Source: Pseudomonas viridiflava (GTDB lineage Bacteria > Pseudomonadota > Gammaproteobacteria > Pseudomonadales > Pseudomonadaceae). From it: a DNA stretch of 64,000 nucleotides. Shown one piece after another: positions 7,549-17,268 of the stretch. Both the position numbers and the translations under genes were made by a program. The stretch lies in contig NZ_UTKY01000038.1 in the NCBI RefSeq assembly GCF_900583165.1, forward strand, positions 62,001-126,000, read 5' to 3'. How positions within the stretch are numbered: the stretch's first letter is position 1; the number at the start of each line of letters is the position of its first letter. Below the pieces are notes generated by a model. That model was not told the origin of the DNA. It searched no databases and was given only the letters and a program-made list of their open reading frames with translations.

Positions 7549-8600
7549 GCCGGGCGGTCTGCTACAGCGGCTTCGGCAAACGTCGCCATCTGCCCGTGCA
7601 GCGCACAGGCCAGGCGCATCAACGGCACCGCCAGCGCCGCACCACTGCCCTCGCCCAGGCGCAGGCCCAGTTCCAACAACGGTTGGGCGTCCAGGCTTTG
7701 CAGCACATGACGATGGCCCGGCTCGGCGCCACCATGGCCAAACACCAGCCACTCGCGACTGGCCGGGTTCAGGCGTGTGGCGACCAATGCCGCAACGGTG
7801 CAGATAAACCCGTCCACCAGCACGACGATGCCCGCTTGGGCACAGGCCAGATAAGCGCCCACCAACGCCGCGATTTCAAAACCACCGAGGTTGAACAAAG
7901 TTTGCAGCGCATCGCCGCGTTGCTCGGCGTGCAGCGCCAATGCACGCTCAATCACCGCGACTTTATGGCTGACGCCTTGGGCGTTCAAACCGGTGCCCGG
8001 GCCGGTCAGGTCCTTGACCTGGCAATCGAGCAGCGCGCACGCCAGTGCACTGGCGGCGGTGGTGTTGCCGATGCCCATTTCGCCACCGATAAACAGCTGA
8101 GCCCCGCCGGCCAATGCTCGCTGGGCACTGTCGCGACCGGCTTGCAGGGCCAGGCGCCCCTGGGCGTCGGTCATTGCCGGGCCGTTGACGAAATTGGCGG
8201 TGCCCGCGCCGAGATGGAGGTGACGCACACCCGGCAAACTCAGCGACGGCGTGACGGTACCCAGGTCGACCACTTCCAACTGCGCGTCCAGCTGCCGCGC
8301 CAACACGCTGATGGCCGCACCACCGGTGACAAAGTTATGCAGCATCTGCCCAGTGACTTCCTGGGGAAAGGCCGACACTCCTTCGGCAACCACGCCATGG
8401 TCGCCGGCAAAAATCGCGATCCATAGTTGATCCACTGCCGGTTTTACCCGGCCTTGCAAGCCCGCCAATTGCACTGCCAACGCTTCCAATTGGCCCAGGG
8501 AGCCGGCGGGCTTGGTCAGTTGCTGCTGGCGTGCCAGGGCGTGTTCATACGCTTGAGCGTCAATGGCCTTACAAGGGTTGAGCCACCAGGTGTCAGTCAT
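7545..8600 (-). CDS. cobT: nicotinate-nucleotide--dimethylbenzimidazole phosphoribosyltransferase
   Basis: This 351-residue protein carries the CobT landmarks: [53 protein letters not shown], and [12 protein letters not shown] near the C-terminus with the catalytic glutamate. It transfers the phosphoribosyl group of nicotinate mononucleotide to 5,6-dimethylbenzimidazole, giving alpha-ribazole phosphate. The start MTDTWWLNP overlaps the cobU stop as ATGA. The presence of bluB in the same operon supplies its base substrate. Confidence 0.95.
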   Translation of the reverse strand: MTDTWWLNPCKAIDAQAYEHALARQQQLTKPAGSLGQLEALAVQLAGLQGRVKPAVDQLWIAIFAGDHGVVAEGVSAFPQEVTGQMLHNFVTGGAAISVLARQLDAQLEVVDLGTVTPSLSLPGVRHLHLGAGTANFVNGPAMTDAQGRLALQAGRDSAQRALAGGAQLFIGGEMGIGNTTAASALACALLDCQVKDLTGPGTGLNAQGVSHKVAVIERALALHAEQRGDALQTLFNLGGFEIAALVGAYLACAQAGIVVLVDGFICTVAALVATRLNPASREWLVFGHGGAEPGHRHVLQSLDAQPLLELGLRLGEGSGAALAVPLMRLACALHGQMATFAEAAVADRPA

Positions 8601-9118
8601 AACGCAGTACCTTTCAACGTCAGGGGCAGGCCGGCAACGGTCAGGACAACACGCTGACAACGCTCGGCCAAGGCTTGATGCAGCCAACCGGCTTCATCCA
8701 CATAGCGGCGAGTCAATTCGCCCAGCGGCACGACACCCAGACCGGTCTCGTTGCTGACAAAAATGATTTCACCCGGCAGCGTGGCCAGGGTGTCCAGCAG
8801 GTGATCGCGCTCCACGGCCAGGCGATTGGCGTCTTCGAGCATCAGCAGATTGGTCAGCCACAGGGTCAGGCAATCCACCAGCAGGCAACGCCCGGCTGCG
8901 GCGTTCTCGCGCAGCGCCCGCGCCAGCTCCAAAGGCTCTTCGATCAGACCCCAGTGATCGGGGCGGCGTTGGCGATGCAGGGCGACGCGTTCGTTCATCT
9001 CGCCGTCCAGGGGTTGGCTGGTGGCGATATAGATGACCGGCAAGGCGCTGTCGCTGGCGAGTTTTTCAGCGAGGCGGCTTTTGCCGGAGCGGGCGCCGCC
9101 GAGGATTAGTTGGAGCAT
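8597..9118 (-). CDS. cobU: adenosylcobinamide kinase / adenosylcobinamide-phosphate guanylyltransferase
   Basis: This 173-residue protein has a P-loop at the very N-terminus ([15 protein letters not shown]), the [12 protein letters not shown] strand and an ALHRQRRP segment holding the histidine that accepts GMP in this family. It phosphorylates adenosylcobinamide and then converts the phosphate to the GDP-activated form used by CobS. The gene is named cobP in the P. denitrificans scheme. It is separated from upstream cobQ by 160 bases containing a REP pair, the only large gap in this operon. Confidence 0.94.
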   Translation of the reverse strand: MLQLILGGARSGKSRLAEKLASDSALPVIYIATSQPLDGEMNERVALHRQRRPDHWGLIEEPLELARALRENAAAGRCLLVDCLTLWLTNLLMLEDANRLAVERDHLLDTLATLPGEIIFVSNETGLGVVPLGELTRRYVDEAGWLHQALAERCQRVVLTVAGLPLTLKGTAL

Positions 9119-9168
9119 GGGGGTACACCTTGTTTCGCCCAGTGGGAGTTTGAGGCTGACACAGTTCC

Positions 9169-9260
9169 ATGTGGGAGCGGGCTTACTCGCGAATGCGGTG
9201 TTTCAGTTAAAGCATTTGTGAATGACACACCGCCATCGGGGGCAAGCCCCCTCCCACATT
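9169..9260. repeat. convergent REP pair (REPIN) inside the cob operon
   Basis: Two REP palindromes in opposite orientation, one of the GTGGGAGCGGGCTTACTCGCG type and one of the CGGGGGCAAGCCCCC type, lie in the cobQ-cobU gap. The pair may form a stable hairpin in the operon transcript. The sequence type is common in fluorescens-group genomes. Confidence 0.85.
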
Positions 9261-9278
9261 TTGACCGCATGCACACAG

Positions 9279-10730
9279 TCAAATCCCGCATAGCTTGCGT
9301 AAGAGGTCGGTGTCCAAATGGTTTTGCACCAAGTCCGCCAGACGCTCGATATCGCGCTCGCGCAACCCGTGGTAATCGACTTCCTGCACGTCCTGCAGCC
9401 CCGCCCAACGCAGTAAGGCACTGCACGCGGCCGGGGTTTCGAACAGGCCGTGCAGGTAGGTGCCAAGGATCTGCCCGTCCGCACTCTGGGCGCCGTCGCT
9501 GCGGCCGTCATCTAGCAACACGGCAGCACTCGACAAGGCATCGCCTGTCGTCACGCCCGCGTGAATCTCATAACCGCTGACCTCGGCATCTTCGAGCAGC
9601 AAGCGCCCACGCACGTTGCGCAGTTGCTTCTCTTCTTCGAGCGTGGTGCTGAACGCCAACAACCCCAGGCCTTCGCTGGAACCTGCAGGCCCTTCCAGGC
9701 CCAGCGGGTCATGCACGTGCTCGCCGAGCATTTGCAAGCCGCCGCAGATACCGAGCACCTTGCCGCCGTAGCGCAAGTGCCGCGCCACGGCGGTGCCCCA
9801 TCCGTTGGCACGCAGGTAGGCAAGGTCGGCGCGAACGCTTTTCGAGCCCGGCAGGATGATCAGGTCAGCCGCCGGGATCGATTGGCCTGGCCCGATAAAT
9901 TGCAAATCCACCTGGGGATGCAGGCGCAGCGGGTCGAAATCGGTGTGGTTACTGATACGCGGCAACACCGGCACCACCACTTTGAGCACCTGCGCGGCCT
10001 TGTCGATCTGGCGCTGGTCGATACCGTCTTCAGCTTCCAGGTGCAGGTCCATTACGTAGGGCAGCACGCCCACCACCGGTTTGCCGGTGCGCGCCTCCAG
10101 CCAATCCAGGCCGGGTTGCAGCAGCGCGATATCGCCGCGAAAACGATTGATGATGAAGCCTTTGACCCGTGCCTGCTCGCTCGGCGACAGCAACTCCAGG
10201 GTGCCGACCAGATGGGCAAATACGCCGCCGCGATTAATGTCGGCGATCAGCAGCACCGGGCAATCCACTGCCTCGGCAAAGCCCATGTTGGCGATGTCGT
10301 TGGCGCGCAGATTGATCTCTGCCGGCGAGCCCGCGCCTTCCACCATCACCACCGGGTAGGCCGCCCTCAGCCGCGCATGGGAGGCGAGCACCGCTTGCAT
10401 GGCGATGGCTTTATAGTCGTGATAAGCCACGGCGTTCATGCTGGTCACGGCGCGACCGTGGATGATGACCTGGGAGCCGGTGTCGCTGTTGGGCTTGAGC
10501 AGCACCGGGTTCATGTCGGTATGGGGCGCCAGGTTGGCGGCCTGAGCCTGCACGGCTTGGGCGCGACCGATCTCGCCGCCCTCAGCTGTCACGGCACTGT
10601 TGAGCGCCATGTTTTGCGGTTTGAACGGCGCTACGGCCACGCCTTGACGCACCAGCCAACGACACAGCGCAGTGACCAGGGTACTTTTGCCGGCATCGGA
10701 AGTGGTGCCTTGCACCATCAGCGTACTCAT
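9279..10730 (-). CDS. cobQ: cobyric acid synthase
   Basis: This 483-residue protein has an N-terminal dethiobiotin-synthetase-like ATPase ([20 protein letters not shown]) and a C-terminal class-I glutamine amidotransferase with nucleophile Cys in [15 protein letters not shown] and the His of GTYLHGLFE. It amidates side chains b, d, e and g of adenosylcobyrinic acid a,c-diamide. The start MSTLMVQG overlaps the cobD stop as ATGA. The longer upstream frame only shadows cobD. Confidence 0.95.
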   Translation of the reverse strand: MSTLMVQGTTSDAGKSTLVTALCRWLVRQGVAVAPFKPQNMALNSAVTAEGGEIGRAQAVQAQAANLAPHTDMNPVLLKPNSDTGSQVIIHGRAVTSMNAVAYHDYKAIAMQAVLASHARLRAAYPVVMVEGAGSPAEINLRANDIANMGFAEAVDCPVLLIADINRGGVFAHLVGTLELLSPSEQARVKGFIINRFRGDIALLQPGLDWLEARTGKPVVGVLPYVMDLHLEAEDGIDQRQIDKAAQVLKVVVPVLPRISNHTDFDPLRLHPQVDLQFIGPGQSIPAADLIILPGSKSVRADLAYLRANGWGTAVARHLRYGGKVLGICGGLQMLGEHVHDPLGLEGPAGSSEGLGLLAFSTTLEEEKQLRNVRGRLLLEDAEVSGYEIHAGVTTGDALSSAAVLLDDGRSDGAQSADGQILGTYLHGLFETPAACSALLRWAGLQDVQEVDYHGLRERDIERLADLVQNHLDTDLLRKLCGI

Positions 10731-11716
10731 GAGGCGTCCTTGTAGGCCAGCAGGGCCTCGTCGAGGCGCAGCCAATCGGCCTCGGTGTCGGGCAGGCCGA
10801 AGCGCAGGCTGCTGTCGTGGGCAATCAAGCGCAGCAGAATGCCGCGTTGGGCCATGAATTCGTGCATGCGTTCGGCATGCGGGGTGATCAGCCACTGGAA
10901 CAACGCGCAGCCGCCGTGGGGTTGAAAGCCACGGCACTCTAGCAAGGTGAACAAACGCTGGCCGGCTTCAATACACCGCGCACGTTGCTGTGCATGCCCC
11001 TCGACATCCCGCAGGCACACTTGCCCCAGCACACGGGTTGGCCCGGCGACGGCCCAAGGCCCGACCTGTTCGGCGAGCAGTTTGAGCAAACGGCGCTCTG
11101 CCAGCACAAAACCGAGCCGCACCCCGGCCAAGCCAAAGAACTTACCGAACGAGCGCAGCACGATCAGCCCAACCTGCTGGGCTTGGCTCGCCAGGCTCAA
11201 GTGCGGGGTCACGTCCATGAAGGCTTCGTCCACCACCAGCCAACCGCCGCGCTGGGCCAGACGCGAGTGCCAGTCCAGCAGGCGTTGCGGGGTGAGGCTC
11301 TGGCCCGTGGGGTTGTTAGGGTTGACGACCACCAGCACGTCAAGGCTGTCGAGGAAGAAGTCGACTTCCTGCTCTTGCACTTCGCGCACGACGTAACCGG
11401 CTCGGCGCCAGGCTTCGGCATGTTCGGCGTAGCACGGCGACAGCACGCCGACCTTGCCCGAGCGGCGCAAACGCGGCAGCAGCTGGATCGCCGCCTGGGA
11501 ACCGGGCACCGGCAATAAATGCGCGGCACCGTAATACTCGCTGGCGGCCTGCTCCAAGCCGTCGTCGGTTTCCGGCAACCGCGCCCAGGCCCGCGAAGGG
11601 ATCTCGGGGATCGGAAACGGCCAAGGCGCCAGGCCGCTGGACAAGTCCAGCCAGTCAGCCTCGGCTATCCCGTATTGAATCGCAGCCTTGCGCAGCCGCC
11701 CACCGTGTTCAAGCAT
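10727..11716 (-). CDS. cobD: threonine-phosphate decarboxylase, PLP-dependent, aminotransferase fold
   Basis: This 329-residue fold-type-I PLP enzyme opens with [17 protein letters not shown] and [21 protein letters not shown] and the lysine motif [19 protein letters not shown] (Schiff-base Lys) are clear. It makes (R)-1-amino-2-propanol phosphate from threonine phosphate for CbiB. The same protein is called CobC in the P. denitrificans nomenclature. The start overlaps the cbiB stop by 8 bases. Confidence 0.93.
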   Translation of the reverse strand: MLEHGGRLRKAAIQYGIAEADWLDLSSGLAPWPFPIPEIPSRAWARLPETDDGLEQAASEYYGAAHLLPVPGSQAAIQLLPRLRRSGKVGVLSPCYAEHAEAWRRAGYVVREVQEQEVDFFLDSLDVLVVVNPNNPTGQSLTPQRLLDWHSRLAQRGGWLVVDEAFMDVTPHLSLASQAQQVGLIVLRSFGKFFGLAGVRLGFVLAERRLLKLLAEQVGPWAVAGPTRVLGQVCLRDVEGHAQQRARCIEAGQRLFTLLECRGFQPHGGCALFQWLITPHAERMHEFMAQRGILLRLIAHDSSLRFGLPDTEADWLRLDEALLAYKDAS

Positions 11717-12617
11717 AGAATTGCGCCCCCGCGCACAGGATCAGCAGCCACAACCATACGCCGCGCTGCACCAGTTGCCAGCCTCGGTCGATGGAGTCGG
11801 CATCCGCTGCCGGGCCTTCGCCCAGTTGTGGACGTTGGTGCACTTCGCCGTGGTAGATCGCGGCGCCGCCCAACTCGACGCCCAGTGCACCCGCACCGGC
11901 CGCCATCACTGGGCCTGCGTTGGGGCTGTCCCACGTCGGGCCTTGAGAGCGCCAGCACTTTAGAGCCAGTCGGGTTTTGCCGAGCACGGCGTAGGTCAAC
12001 GCCACCAGGCGTGCAGGTATGTAGTTCAGTACATCGTCGATTTTCGCCGCGGCCCAGCCGAAGCGTTCGAAGCGTTCGTTGCGATAGCCCCACATGGCGT
12101 CGAGGGTGTTGCTCAGGCGATAAAGTACGACACCGGGTACGCCCGCGACGACAAACCAGAACAGCGCGGCAAACACCGCATCGCTGCCGTTCTCCAGCAC
12201 TGACTCGGTGGCGGCGCGGGCGACTTCGGTGCGATCCAGCTCGCTGGTCTGGCGACTGACCAGGTAGCTCACACGCTTGCGTGCTTCATCCAGGTCGTCG
12301 CTGCGCAGGGCTTGAGCCACCGGCATCACATGTTCGCCAAGGCTGCGCATGCCCAGGGCGCAGTACAGCGCCAAAATCTCCAGCACCCAGCCGATATAGG
12401 GCGCCCATGACAGGGCGGTGGCCAACAAGGTCAAAGGCACGACGGCGATAAACCACGCCGTCACGCCATGGCTGCGCCAGCCCCGGCCACCGCTGTTAAA
12501 ACGTTGCTCGATGCGCCCGGCAAAATTGCCGAACGCCACCAGCGGATGCCAGCGCCTGGGCTCACCCAGCAGCGCATCCAGCGCTACCGCAGCGACACAC
12601 AGCAAGGCCACACTCAT
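11709..12617 (-). CDS. cbiB: adenosylcobinamide-phosphate synthase (CbiB/CobD family)
   Basis: This 302-residue membrane protein shows [17 protein letters not shown] at the N-terminus and [13 protein letters not shown] and [11 protein letters not shown] further on, all CbiB hallmarks. It attaches aminopropanol (phosphate) to adenosylcobyric acid at the inner membrane. The ATG at 12617 overlaps the bluB stop as ATGA. The upstream in-frame extension (MGSES) is not used. Confidence 0.93.
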   Translation of the reverse strand: MSVALLCVAAVALDALLGEPRRWHPLVAFGNFAGRIEQRFNSGGRGWRSHGVTAWFIAVVPLTLLATALSWAPYIGWVLEILALYCALGMRSLGEHVMPVAQALRSDDLDEARKRVSYLVSRQTSELDRTEVARAATESVLENGSDAVFAALFWFVVAGVPGVVLYRLSNTLDAMWGYRNERFERFGWAAAKIDDVLNYIPARLVALTYAVLGKTRLALKCWRSQGPTWDSPNAGPVMAAGAGALGVELGGAAIYHGEVHQRPQLGEGPAADADSIDRGWQLVQRGVWLWLLILCAGAQFYA

Positions 12618-13264
12618 TGACTCACTCCCCACGTATTCTCATACAACATGTCGCTCAACGGCCGCGGCTCGGTCCAGCCTTCAAGCTGCAACATCGGTGC
12701 CGGGTAGAACTCGGCCACGGGGCCCAGGCACAGCACCGCAAGGGGCTTGGCGCCGGGCGGCAGGCCCAGCAGGTCGGCCAGGGCCTGAGGCTCGAACAGC
12801 GAGACCCAGCCCATGCCCAAGCCTTCTACACGCGCCGCCAGCCACAGGTTTTGGATCGCGCAGGACAGCGAGGCCATGTCCATTTCCGGCAGGGTGCGGC
12901 GGCCAAAAATATGGCGCTCGCGATCATCCATCAGCGCTGCTACCAGCACTTCGGCGCAATCGTGGATGCCTTCGACCTTGAGCTTCATGAATTCATCGGA
13001 GCGTTCGCCCAGGGCTTCAGCGGTGCGTATGCGCTCCTCCTCCACCAGTTGCTGGATTTGCCCACGCAAGTTGCGGTCGCTGATGCGGATGAAGCGCCAG
13101 GGCTGCATCAAGCCGACGCTGGGTGCCTGATGGGCAGCCTGGAGCAGGCGGTGCAGTAACTCGGGAGCTACGGTGCCGCCGCTGAAATGGCGCATGTCGC
13201 GGCGTTCGGCGATGGCGCGGTAGACGGCCTGGCGGTCGGCCTCGGGGAAAGCGTTGTCAGTCAT
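12614..13264 (-). CDS. bluB: 5,6-dimethylbenzimidazole synthase
   Basis: This 216-residue flavin-destructase has a nitroreductase fold: [33 protein letters not shown], and [22 protein letters not shown]. BluB uses O2 to cannibalise reduced FMN and form DMB, the lower ligand of B12. This fits an aerobic cobalamin producer. Its ATG forms ATGA with the cobB stop, and the bases just upstream are a REP element that also encodes the end of CobB. Confidence 0.92.
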   Translation of the reverse strand: MTDNAFPEADRQAVYRAIAERRDMRHFSGGTVAPELLHRLLQAAHQAPSVGLMQPWRFIRISDRNLRGQIQQLVEEERIRTAEALGERSDEFMKLKVEGIHDCAEVLVAALMDDRERHIFGRRTLPEMDMASLSCAIQNLWLAARVEGLGMGWVSLFEPQALADLLGLPPGAKPLAVLCLGPVAEFYPAPMLQLEGWTEPRPLSDMLYENTWGVSQ

Positions 13265-14619
13265 GGCCGCATCGGGGGCAAGCCCCCTCCCACATTGGTT
13301 TCGCAGCGCTCATTAGGTTTTTGACAGGGCAGGAACAGTGCGGCCACCGCTTTGGGATTCGATGGGAAATAAAAGTGCACGTAGGAAGCGGTCATACGCC
13401 CCTGTCGATAAACCGCCTCGGCGCCACGCCCGCCATTAGGGCTCACGCCACGGGCAATCGGCGTGCATTCAGTACGGGTCAAGGAATGGTGATAGGTGTG
13501 GCCGCGCAAGGTACCTTCCGGCAACTCAACATTTTGCAGGGCCAGCGCTGCCAGTTTCTTTTGCATCACCGCATCGCCTTGCAACAGGCCGAGCAGTTCG
13601 GCGCGGGTGCCGTCCACATCGGTGAGCGAGTCCAGCAGGTACAGCATGCCGCCACATTCGGCGAGCAGTGGTTTGCCGGCGGCGTGATGCGCGCGAATGG
13701 CGTCGAGCATCGAGGTGTTTTCCGACAGCGCCTTGTGGTGCAGTTCCGGATAACCACCGGGCAGATAGAGGCTGTCGGCGTCGGGCAATTGCTGATCATG
13801 GATCGGCGAGAAAAACTCAAGCTCAGCGCCCATTGCCCGCAACAGGTCGAGACTGGCGCCGTAGGTGAACGCAAACGCTTCGTCACGAGCGACGGCGATG
13901 CGCACGCCGACGAGCAACGGCTCGGCCACGATCAGTTCGGGCGCGGCGAAGGTGACCGGCGGCGGCAGCGCGACTTCGCAACTGCTGCCCAAGGCTTGGG
14001 CGGCGGCGTCGAGGCGCACGTCGAGGTCATTCAGTTCGCTGGCTTGCACCAGGCCCAAATGGCGGCTAGGCAGCTCGATCCCGGTTTCGCGGGAGAGTGC
14101 GCCGTACCAACGCAGGCCTTCAGTGAGGCTGCCTTCTAGCAATTGCGCATGGCGCAGGGTGCCGACGCGGTTGGCCAGTACGCCAGCGAACGGCAGGTCC
14201 GGCTGGTAGCGCGCCAGGCCCAGGGCCAGCGCACCGAAGGTTTGGGCCATGGCCGTGCCGTCGATCACACCCAACACCGGCACGCCAAAGTGCCGCGCCA
14301 GGTCGGCGCTGGAGGGTGTGCCGTCGAACAGGCCCATCACGCCTTCGATCAGGATCAGGTCAGCCTCGCCGGCGGCTTCCCACAAAAGACGACGGCTTTC
14401 TTGCTCGCCCACCATCCACATGTCCAATTGATACACCGGCGCCCCGCTGGCGCGCTCGTGGATCATCGGGTCGAGAAAGTCCGGCCCGCATTTGAACACA
14501 CGCACCTTGCGCCCCAGGTTGCGGTGCAGGCGGGCCAGTGCGGCGGTGACAGTGGTTTTGCCCTGGCCAGACGCCGGTGCGGCGATCAATACGGCCGGGC
14601 AATGACGGGGCTGATTCAA
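13261..14619 (-). CDS. cobB: cobyrinate a,c-diamide synthase, with a REP-encoded C-terminus
   Basis: This 452-residue protein has an N-terminal ATPase (IAAPASGQGKTTVTAALARL) and a C-terminal glutamine amidotransferase with Cys in LLAECGGMLYLLDSL. It amidates carboxylates a and c of (adenosylated) cobyrinate. The start is TTG (14619), overlapping the cobO stop as TTGA. The last residues ([12 protein letters not shown]) are a direct translation of a REP palindrome at 13271-13296. The family domain ends near FLPCQKP, so this tail is probably a late addition. Confidence 0.93.
   Translation of the reverse strand: MNQPRHCPAVLIAAPASGQGKTTVTAALARLHRNLGRKVRVFKCGPDFLDPMIHERASGAPVYQLDMWMVGEQESRRLLWEAAGEADLILIEGVMGLFDGTPSSADLARHFGVPVLGVIDGTAMAQTFGALALGLARYQPDLPFAGVLANRVGTLRHAQLLEGSLTEGLRWYGALSRETGIELPSRHLGLVQASELNDLDVRLDAAAQALGSSCEVALPPPVTFAAPELIVAEPLLVGVRIAVARDEAFAFTYGASLDLLRAMGAELEFFSPIHDQQLPDADSLYLPGGYPELHHKALSENTSMLDAIRAHHAAGKPLLAECGGMLYLLDSLTDVDGTRAELLGLLQGDAVMQKKLAALALQNVELPEGTLRGHTYHHSLTRTECTPIARGVSPNGGRGAEAVYRQGRMTASYVHFYFPSNPKAVAALFLPCQKPNERCETNVGGGLPPMRP
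13268..13298. repeat. single REP element overlapping the cobB 3' end and bluB upstream region
   Basis: ATCGGGGGCAAGCCCCCTCC plus CACATT matches the REP half-sites elsewhere in the window. It lies wholly inside the cobB reading frame and ends a few bases before the bluB ATG. Confidence 0.85.
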
Positions 14620-15227
14620 AGTTCGACGCCCTTCTGTGCCTTGATACCGGCCTGAAACGCGTGCTTGAGCATGCCCATTTCGGTGACGGTGTCGCCCATC
14701 TCGATCAGCTCGGGCTTGGCACCACGGCCGGTAACCACCACGTGCTGCATGGGTGGGCGTGCTTGCAGGTCGCTGAGTACTTGGTCCAGGTCAAGGTAAC
14801 CGTGCTTGAGGGCGATGTTCAGTTCGTCCAGCACGACCATACCGATAGCGGGGTCTTGCAGCATTTGACGGGACACGGCCCAGGCGGCTTCAGCCGCGGC
14901 GATGTCGCGCTGGCGGTCCTGGGTTTCCCAGGTGAAACCCTCGCCCATGACGTGAAAGCGCACTTGCTCGGGGAAGCGGCGGAAGAACAGTTCTTCGCCC
15001 GTGCTGTTGCGCCCCTTGATGAACTGCACCACACCGCACTGCATACCGTGGCCCATAGCGCGCGCGAGCATGCCGAAGGCCGAGCTGCTCTTGCCTTTGC
15101 CGTTGCCGGTCAGCACCAGCAGCAAACCGCACTCGTTGGGGGAATTGGCGATGCGCTCATCGATCACGGCTTTTTTGCGCAGCATGCGCGCCAGGTGGCG
15201 TTCATCGCGGTCGGGGGAATCGGTCAT
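14616..15227 (-). CDS. cobO: cob(I)yrinic acid a,c-diamide adenosyltransferase
   Basis: This 203-residue CobA/CobO/BtuR-type enzyme has the P-loop LVLTGNGKGKSSSAFGML, the VVQFIKGR segment and VVLDELNIALKHGYLD. It transfers the adenosyl group of ATP to Co(I) of the corrinoid. The ATG at 15227 is preceded by GGAG. It is the first gene of the operon, 91 bases after the riboswitch core. The start seen further upstream only translates the leader. Confidence 0.94.
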   Translation of the reverse strand: MTDSPDRDERHLARMLRKKAVIDERIANSPNECGLLLVLTGNGKGKSSSAFGMLARAMGHGMQCGVVQFIKGRNSTGEELFFRRFPEQVRFHVMGEGFTWETQDRQRDIAAAEAAWAVSRQMLQDPAIGMVVLDELNIALKHGYLDLDQVLSDLQARPPMQHVVVTGRGAKPELIEMGDTVTEMGMLKHAFQAGIKAQKGVEL

Positions 15228-15282
15228 GGCAGCTCTCCGTTGGGGCTGGACAAAAACGGCGGGCAGGAAAAAGAAAAATACA

Positions 15283-15540
15283 GACAGCCAAGCATCGCCC
15301 ACCGTGATGCTGTTGGATGTTCCGGGCCGGTCTCCGGGCTCATAAGTGGCGCGCTAAAATCAAAAGCAGGCCAACGCTGCGCCTTCCCATATCACGCGGA
15401 TACAGTGGCAAAAGGCAGCGTCTTGACTCATTTACCGTTGCGGGGGCAGCGCCGGAATTGCGGCAGCACTGTGTACAAGTGCGCTCACTCACCGGCTTCC
15501 CTGTTTCACTCTGTCGACCCGTGGGTCACAGAGCACCTGG
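15283..15540 (-). promoter_or_regulatory. cobalamin riboswitch (aptamer about 15318-15540) with expression platform
   Basis: Reading the minus strand: an AGGTGCTCTG start near 15537, GGGAAGCCGGTGAG (15501-15488), the invariant GCGCTGCCCCCGCAACGGTAA core (15453-15432), GCCACTG (15409-15403) and the B12 box GAGCCCGGAGACCGGCC (15341-15325). A GCACT/AGTGC hairpin insert at 15482-15466 enlarges the domain between GGTGAG and TTCCGGCGC. Downstream, CCAA-CA-GCATC pairs with GATGCTTGG (15315-15288), followed by T-rich sequence, a plausible terminator platform. It should turn off the cob operon when coenzyme B12 is plentiful. Confidence 0.92.
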
Positions 15541-15651
15541 AACAAGTCGCGAAGGGTAGTGGGTTGGGGGTGGAGCGTCAATTAAAGCTGGCGTTGTACT
15601 TACTTTTGAGAACACCACAAAACAACTGTGAAAGGGGCGGTGCGACGATTC

Positions 15652-15735
15652 GACTTGCCCCCGATGGCGGTGTGTCAGATACCAGATTCTTGGCTGACAC
15701 ACTGCTATCGGGGGCAAGCCCCCTCCCACATTGGG
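15652..15735. repeat. REPIN with truncated left half, upstream of the riboswitch
   Basis: A left REP half (GACTTGCCCCCGATGGCGG) lacks the usual GTGGGAGGGG start, while the right half is complete. The inner part carries TGTGTCAG and CTGACACA arms, as in other pairs here. It fills the gap between the riboswitch and the NlpC/P60 gene. Confidence 0.8.
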
Positions 15736-15748
15736 ATCTATGTTTAAA

Positions 15749-16285
15749 CTAAGGATTGCGTGCCAGACTGCCCGGCAATACCCGCTTGGCACTCAAGTAA
15801 GCATTCTGCCAATAGGCCTTGGACAAGGTATCGAGCTTAACCGTACCGCCAGTTTGCGGCGCGTGCACAAAGCGGCCCTCGCCCACGTAGATCCCAGCGT
15901 GGCTGACCTGGGAGCCGCCACCGGTGGCAAAGAACAGCAGGTCGCCGGTTTGCAGGTTCTGCTCGCTGACATCCTGAGCGCGCATCACGATCAGCTCACG
16001 GGTGGTACGCGGCAAGGAGATACCCGCAGCGTCACGGAACACAAAGCCGATCAAGCCACTGCAGTCAAAACCCGAATCCGGCGTATTCCCGCCCCAACGA
16101 TAAGGCGTGCCGACCAGCCCCAGCGCACGAAAAAGCACATCGTCGGCGGCAGGCGAGAAATTCTGTGTGGAATAGTTGAACACCGGCTTTGGCTTGACGG
16201 CCACTGGCGCGGGCGGAGGGCGGCTTGCGCAGGCGCTGAGCAGCGCGACGCAGAGAATAAGGATCAGGCGGGCCGAGGTCGACAT
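15749..16285 (-). CDS. NlpC/P60 (C40) family lipoprotein, probable peptidoglycan endopeptidase
   Basis: This 178-residue protein has a lipoprotein signal peptide with lipobox LLSAC (Cys19). The C40 domain spans about residues 45-170: YRWGGNTPDSGFDCSGLIGF with catalytic Cys, then SQVSHAGIYVGEGRFVHA with catalytic His, and a following HAP. Such enzymes cut D,L bonds in the peptidoglycan peptide (MepS/Spr type). A paralogue lies 144 bases upstream on the same strand. Confidence 0.88.
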   Translation of the reverse strand: MSTSARLILILCVALLSACASRPPPAPVAVKPKPVFNYSTQNFSPAADDVLFRALGLVGTPYRWGGNTPDSGFDCSGLIGFVFRDAAGISLPRTTRELIVMRAQDVSEQNLQTGDLLFFATGGGSQVSHAGIYVGEGRFVHAPQTGGTVKLDTLSKAYWQNAYLSAKRVLPGSLARNP

Positions 16286-16429
16286 GTGCAGAACAATCCT
16301 GGTCTGGATGCGGCTTTCGCTGCCGAACGCTGAAAACCAGAACGCGCAAGCAAAGCTCGCGCGAACGGATTACAACAATGTCCAGGGATTCTAGCGCTTA
16401 CACGTCAAACTTCAAGTATCACTTTAAGT

Positions 16430-17059
16430 TTACTTGCTAGCGGTAACTGTCGTCGGGGCCATGGCGAGTGCGCGCTTGGCTTCGATGAAGGTTTTGCTCC
16501 AGTAGCTGTCGCCCAGGTTGTCGACTCGAACACCACCACTGCGGCGGCTGCTGGAGTGGATAAACTGGTTATCGCCCAGGTAGATACCGGCATGGCTTAC
16601 ACGACCACGGCCAGCTGTACTGAAGAAAAGCAGATCACCCGGCTTGAGGTTGTTGCGCGCGACCAACGGTGCATTCACGTTGATCATCTCGCGAGTGGAG
16701 CGCGGCAGGTTCATGCCGGCCTCTTCACGAAACAGATAGCCGATAAAACCGCTGCAGTCGAAACCGGCTTCAGAAGTACCACCGAAACGGTAACGGGTAC
16801 CGATCAGGGACATGCCGCGTTCAAGGATGCTGTCGGCCAGGACTGGCAGCTGGTAAGGCTTGCTGCCAGAGAAGTTGGCCAATTCTTTTTCAGTCGCCAG
16901 CTCTTCTTCATAGACAGAAGCAGATTGTGCAGCGACGAATTTAGCCTGGTTTTGAACCTGGGGTTTTTGCTGTTCTACCACTTGTTGGGGGTGGGAGGCG
17001 CAGCCAAACAACAGGGTAACGAGTGCGAGAGGCACGAGGGGTGCGAAGCGATTTAGCAT
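16430..17059 (-). CDS. NlpC/P60 (C40) family lipoprotein, paralogue of the next gene
   Basis: This 209-residue protein has lipobox LLFGC and a Gln-rich linker (residues 25-65). The C40 domain has YRFGGTSEAGFDCSGFIGYL and RVSHAGIYLGDNQFIHSSS, placing catalytic Cys and His as expected. The ATG at 17059 was preferred over the in-frame GTG two codons earlier. Neither has a strong ribosome-binding site. It is likely an outer-membrane-anchored murein endopeptidase. Confidence 0.87.
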   Translation of the reverse strand: MLNRFAPLVPLALVTLLFGCASHPQQVVEQQKPQVQNQAKFVAAQSASVYEEELATEKELANFSGSKPYQLPVLADSILERGMSLIGTRYRFGGTSEAGFDCSGFIGYLFREEAGMNLPRSTREMINVNAPLVARNNLKPGDLLFFSTAGRGRVSHAGIYLGDNQFIHSSSRRSGGVRVDNLGDSYWSKTFIEAKRALAMAPTTVTASK

Positions 17060-17268
17060 GGGCACGACCGTGGCTGATAGGTAAAGAAGCCGAGACTATG
17101 CCCACTATCGGATCGATTTGCAAATTCAATCGTGATCTATGTGACTTCGCAATTGGACTATGACATCTAAGCCGTAATTCCAATTTTCGGTTCAAAAACG
17201 CAGCCAGAACGGCTCAAGCGCAGGTTCTCTGGCGCCTGTAAAATGCCGAAACCTCTGAATTCAACGAC

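Noticed and set aside
9561..10745. Antisense frame of 394 residues over cobQ
   Set aside because: Shadow of cobQ; no motif and no ribosome-binding site.
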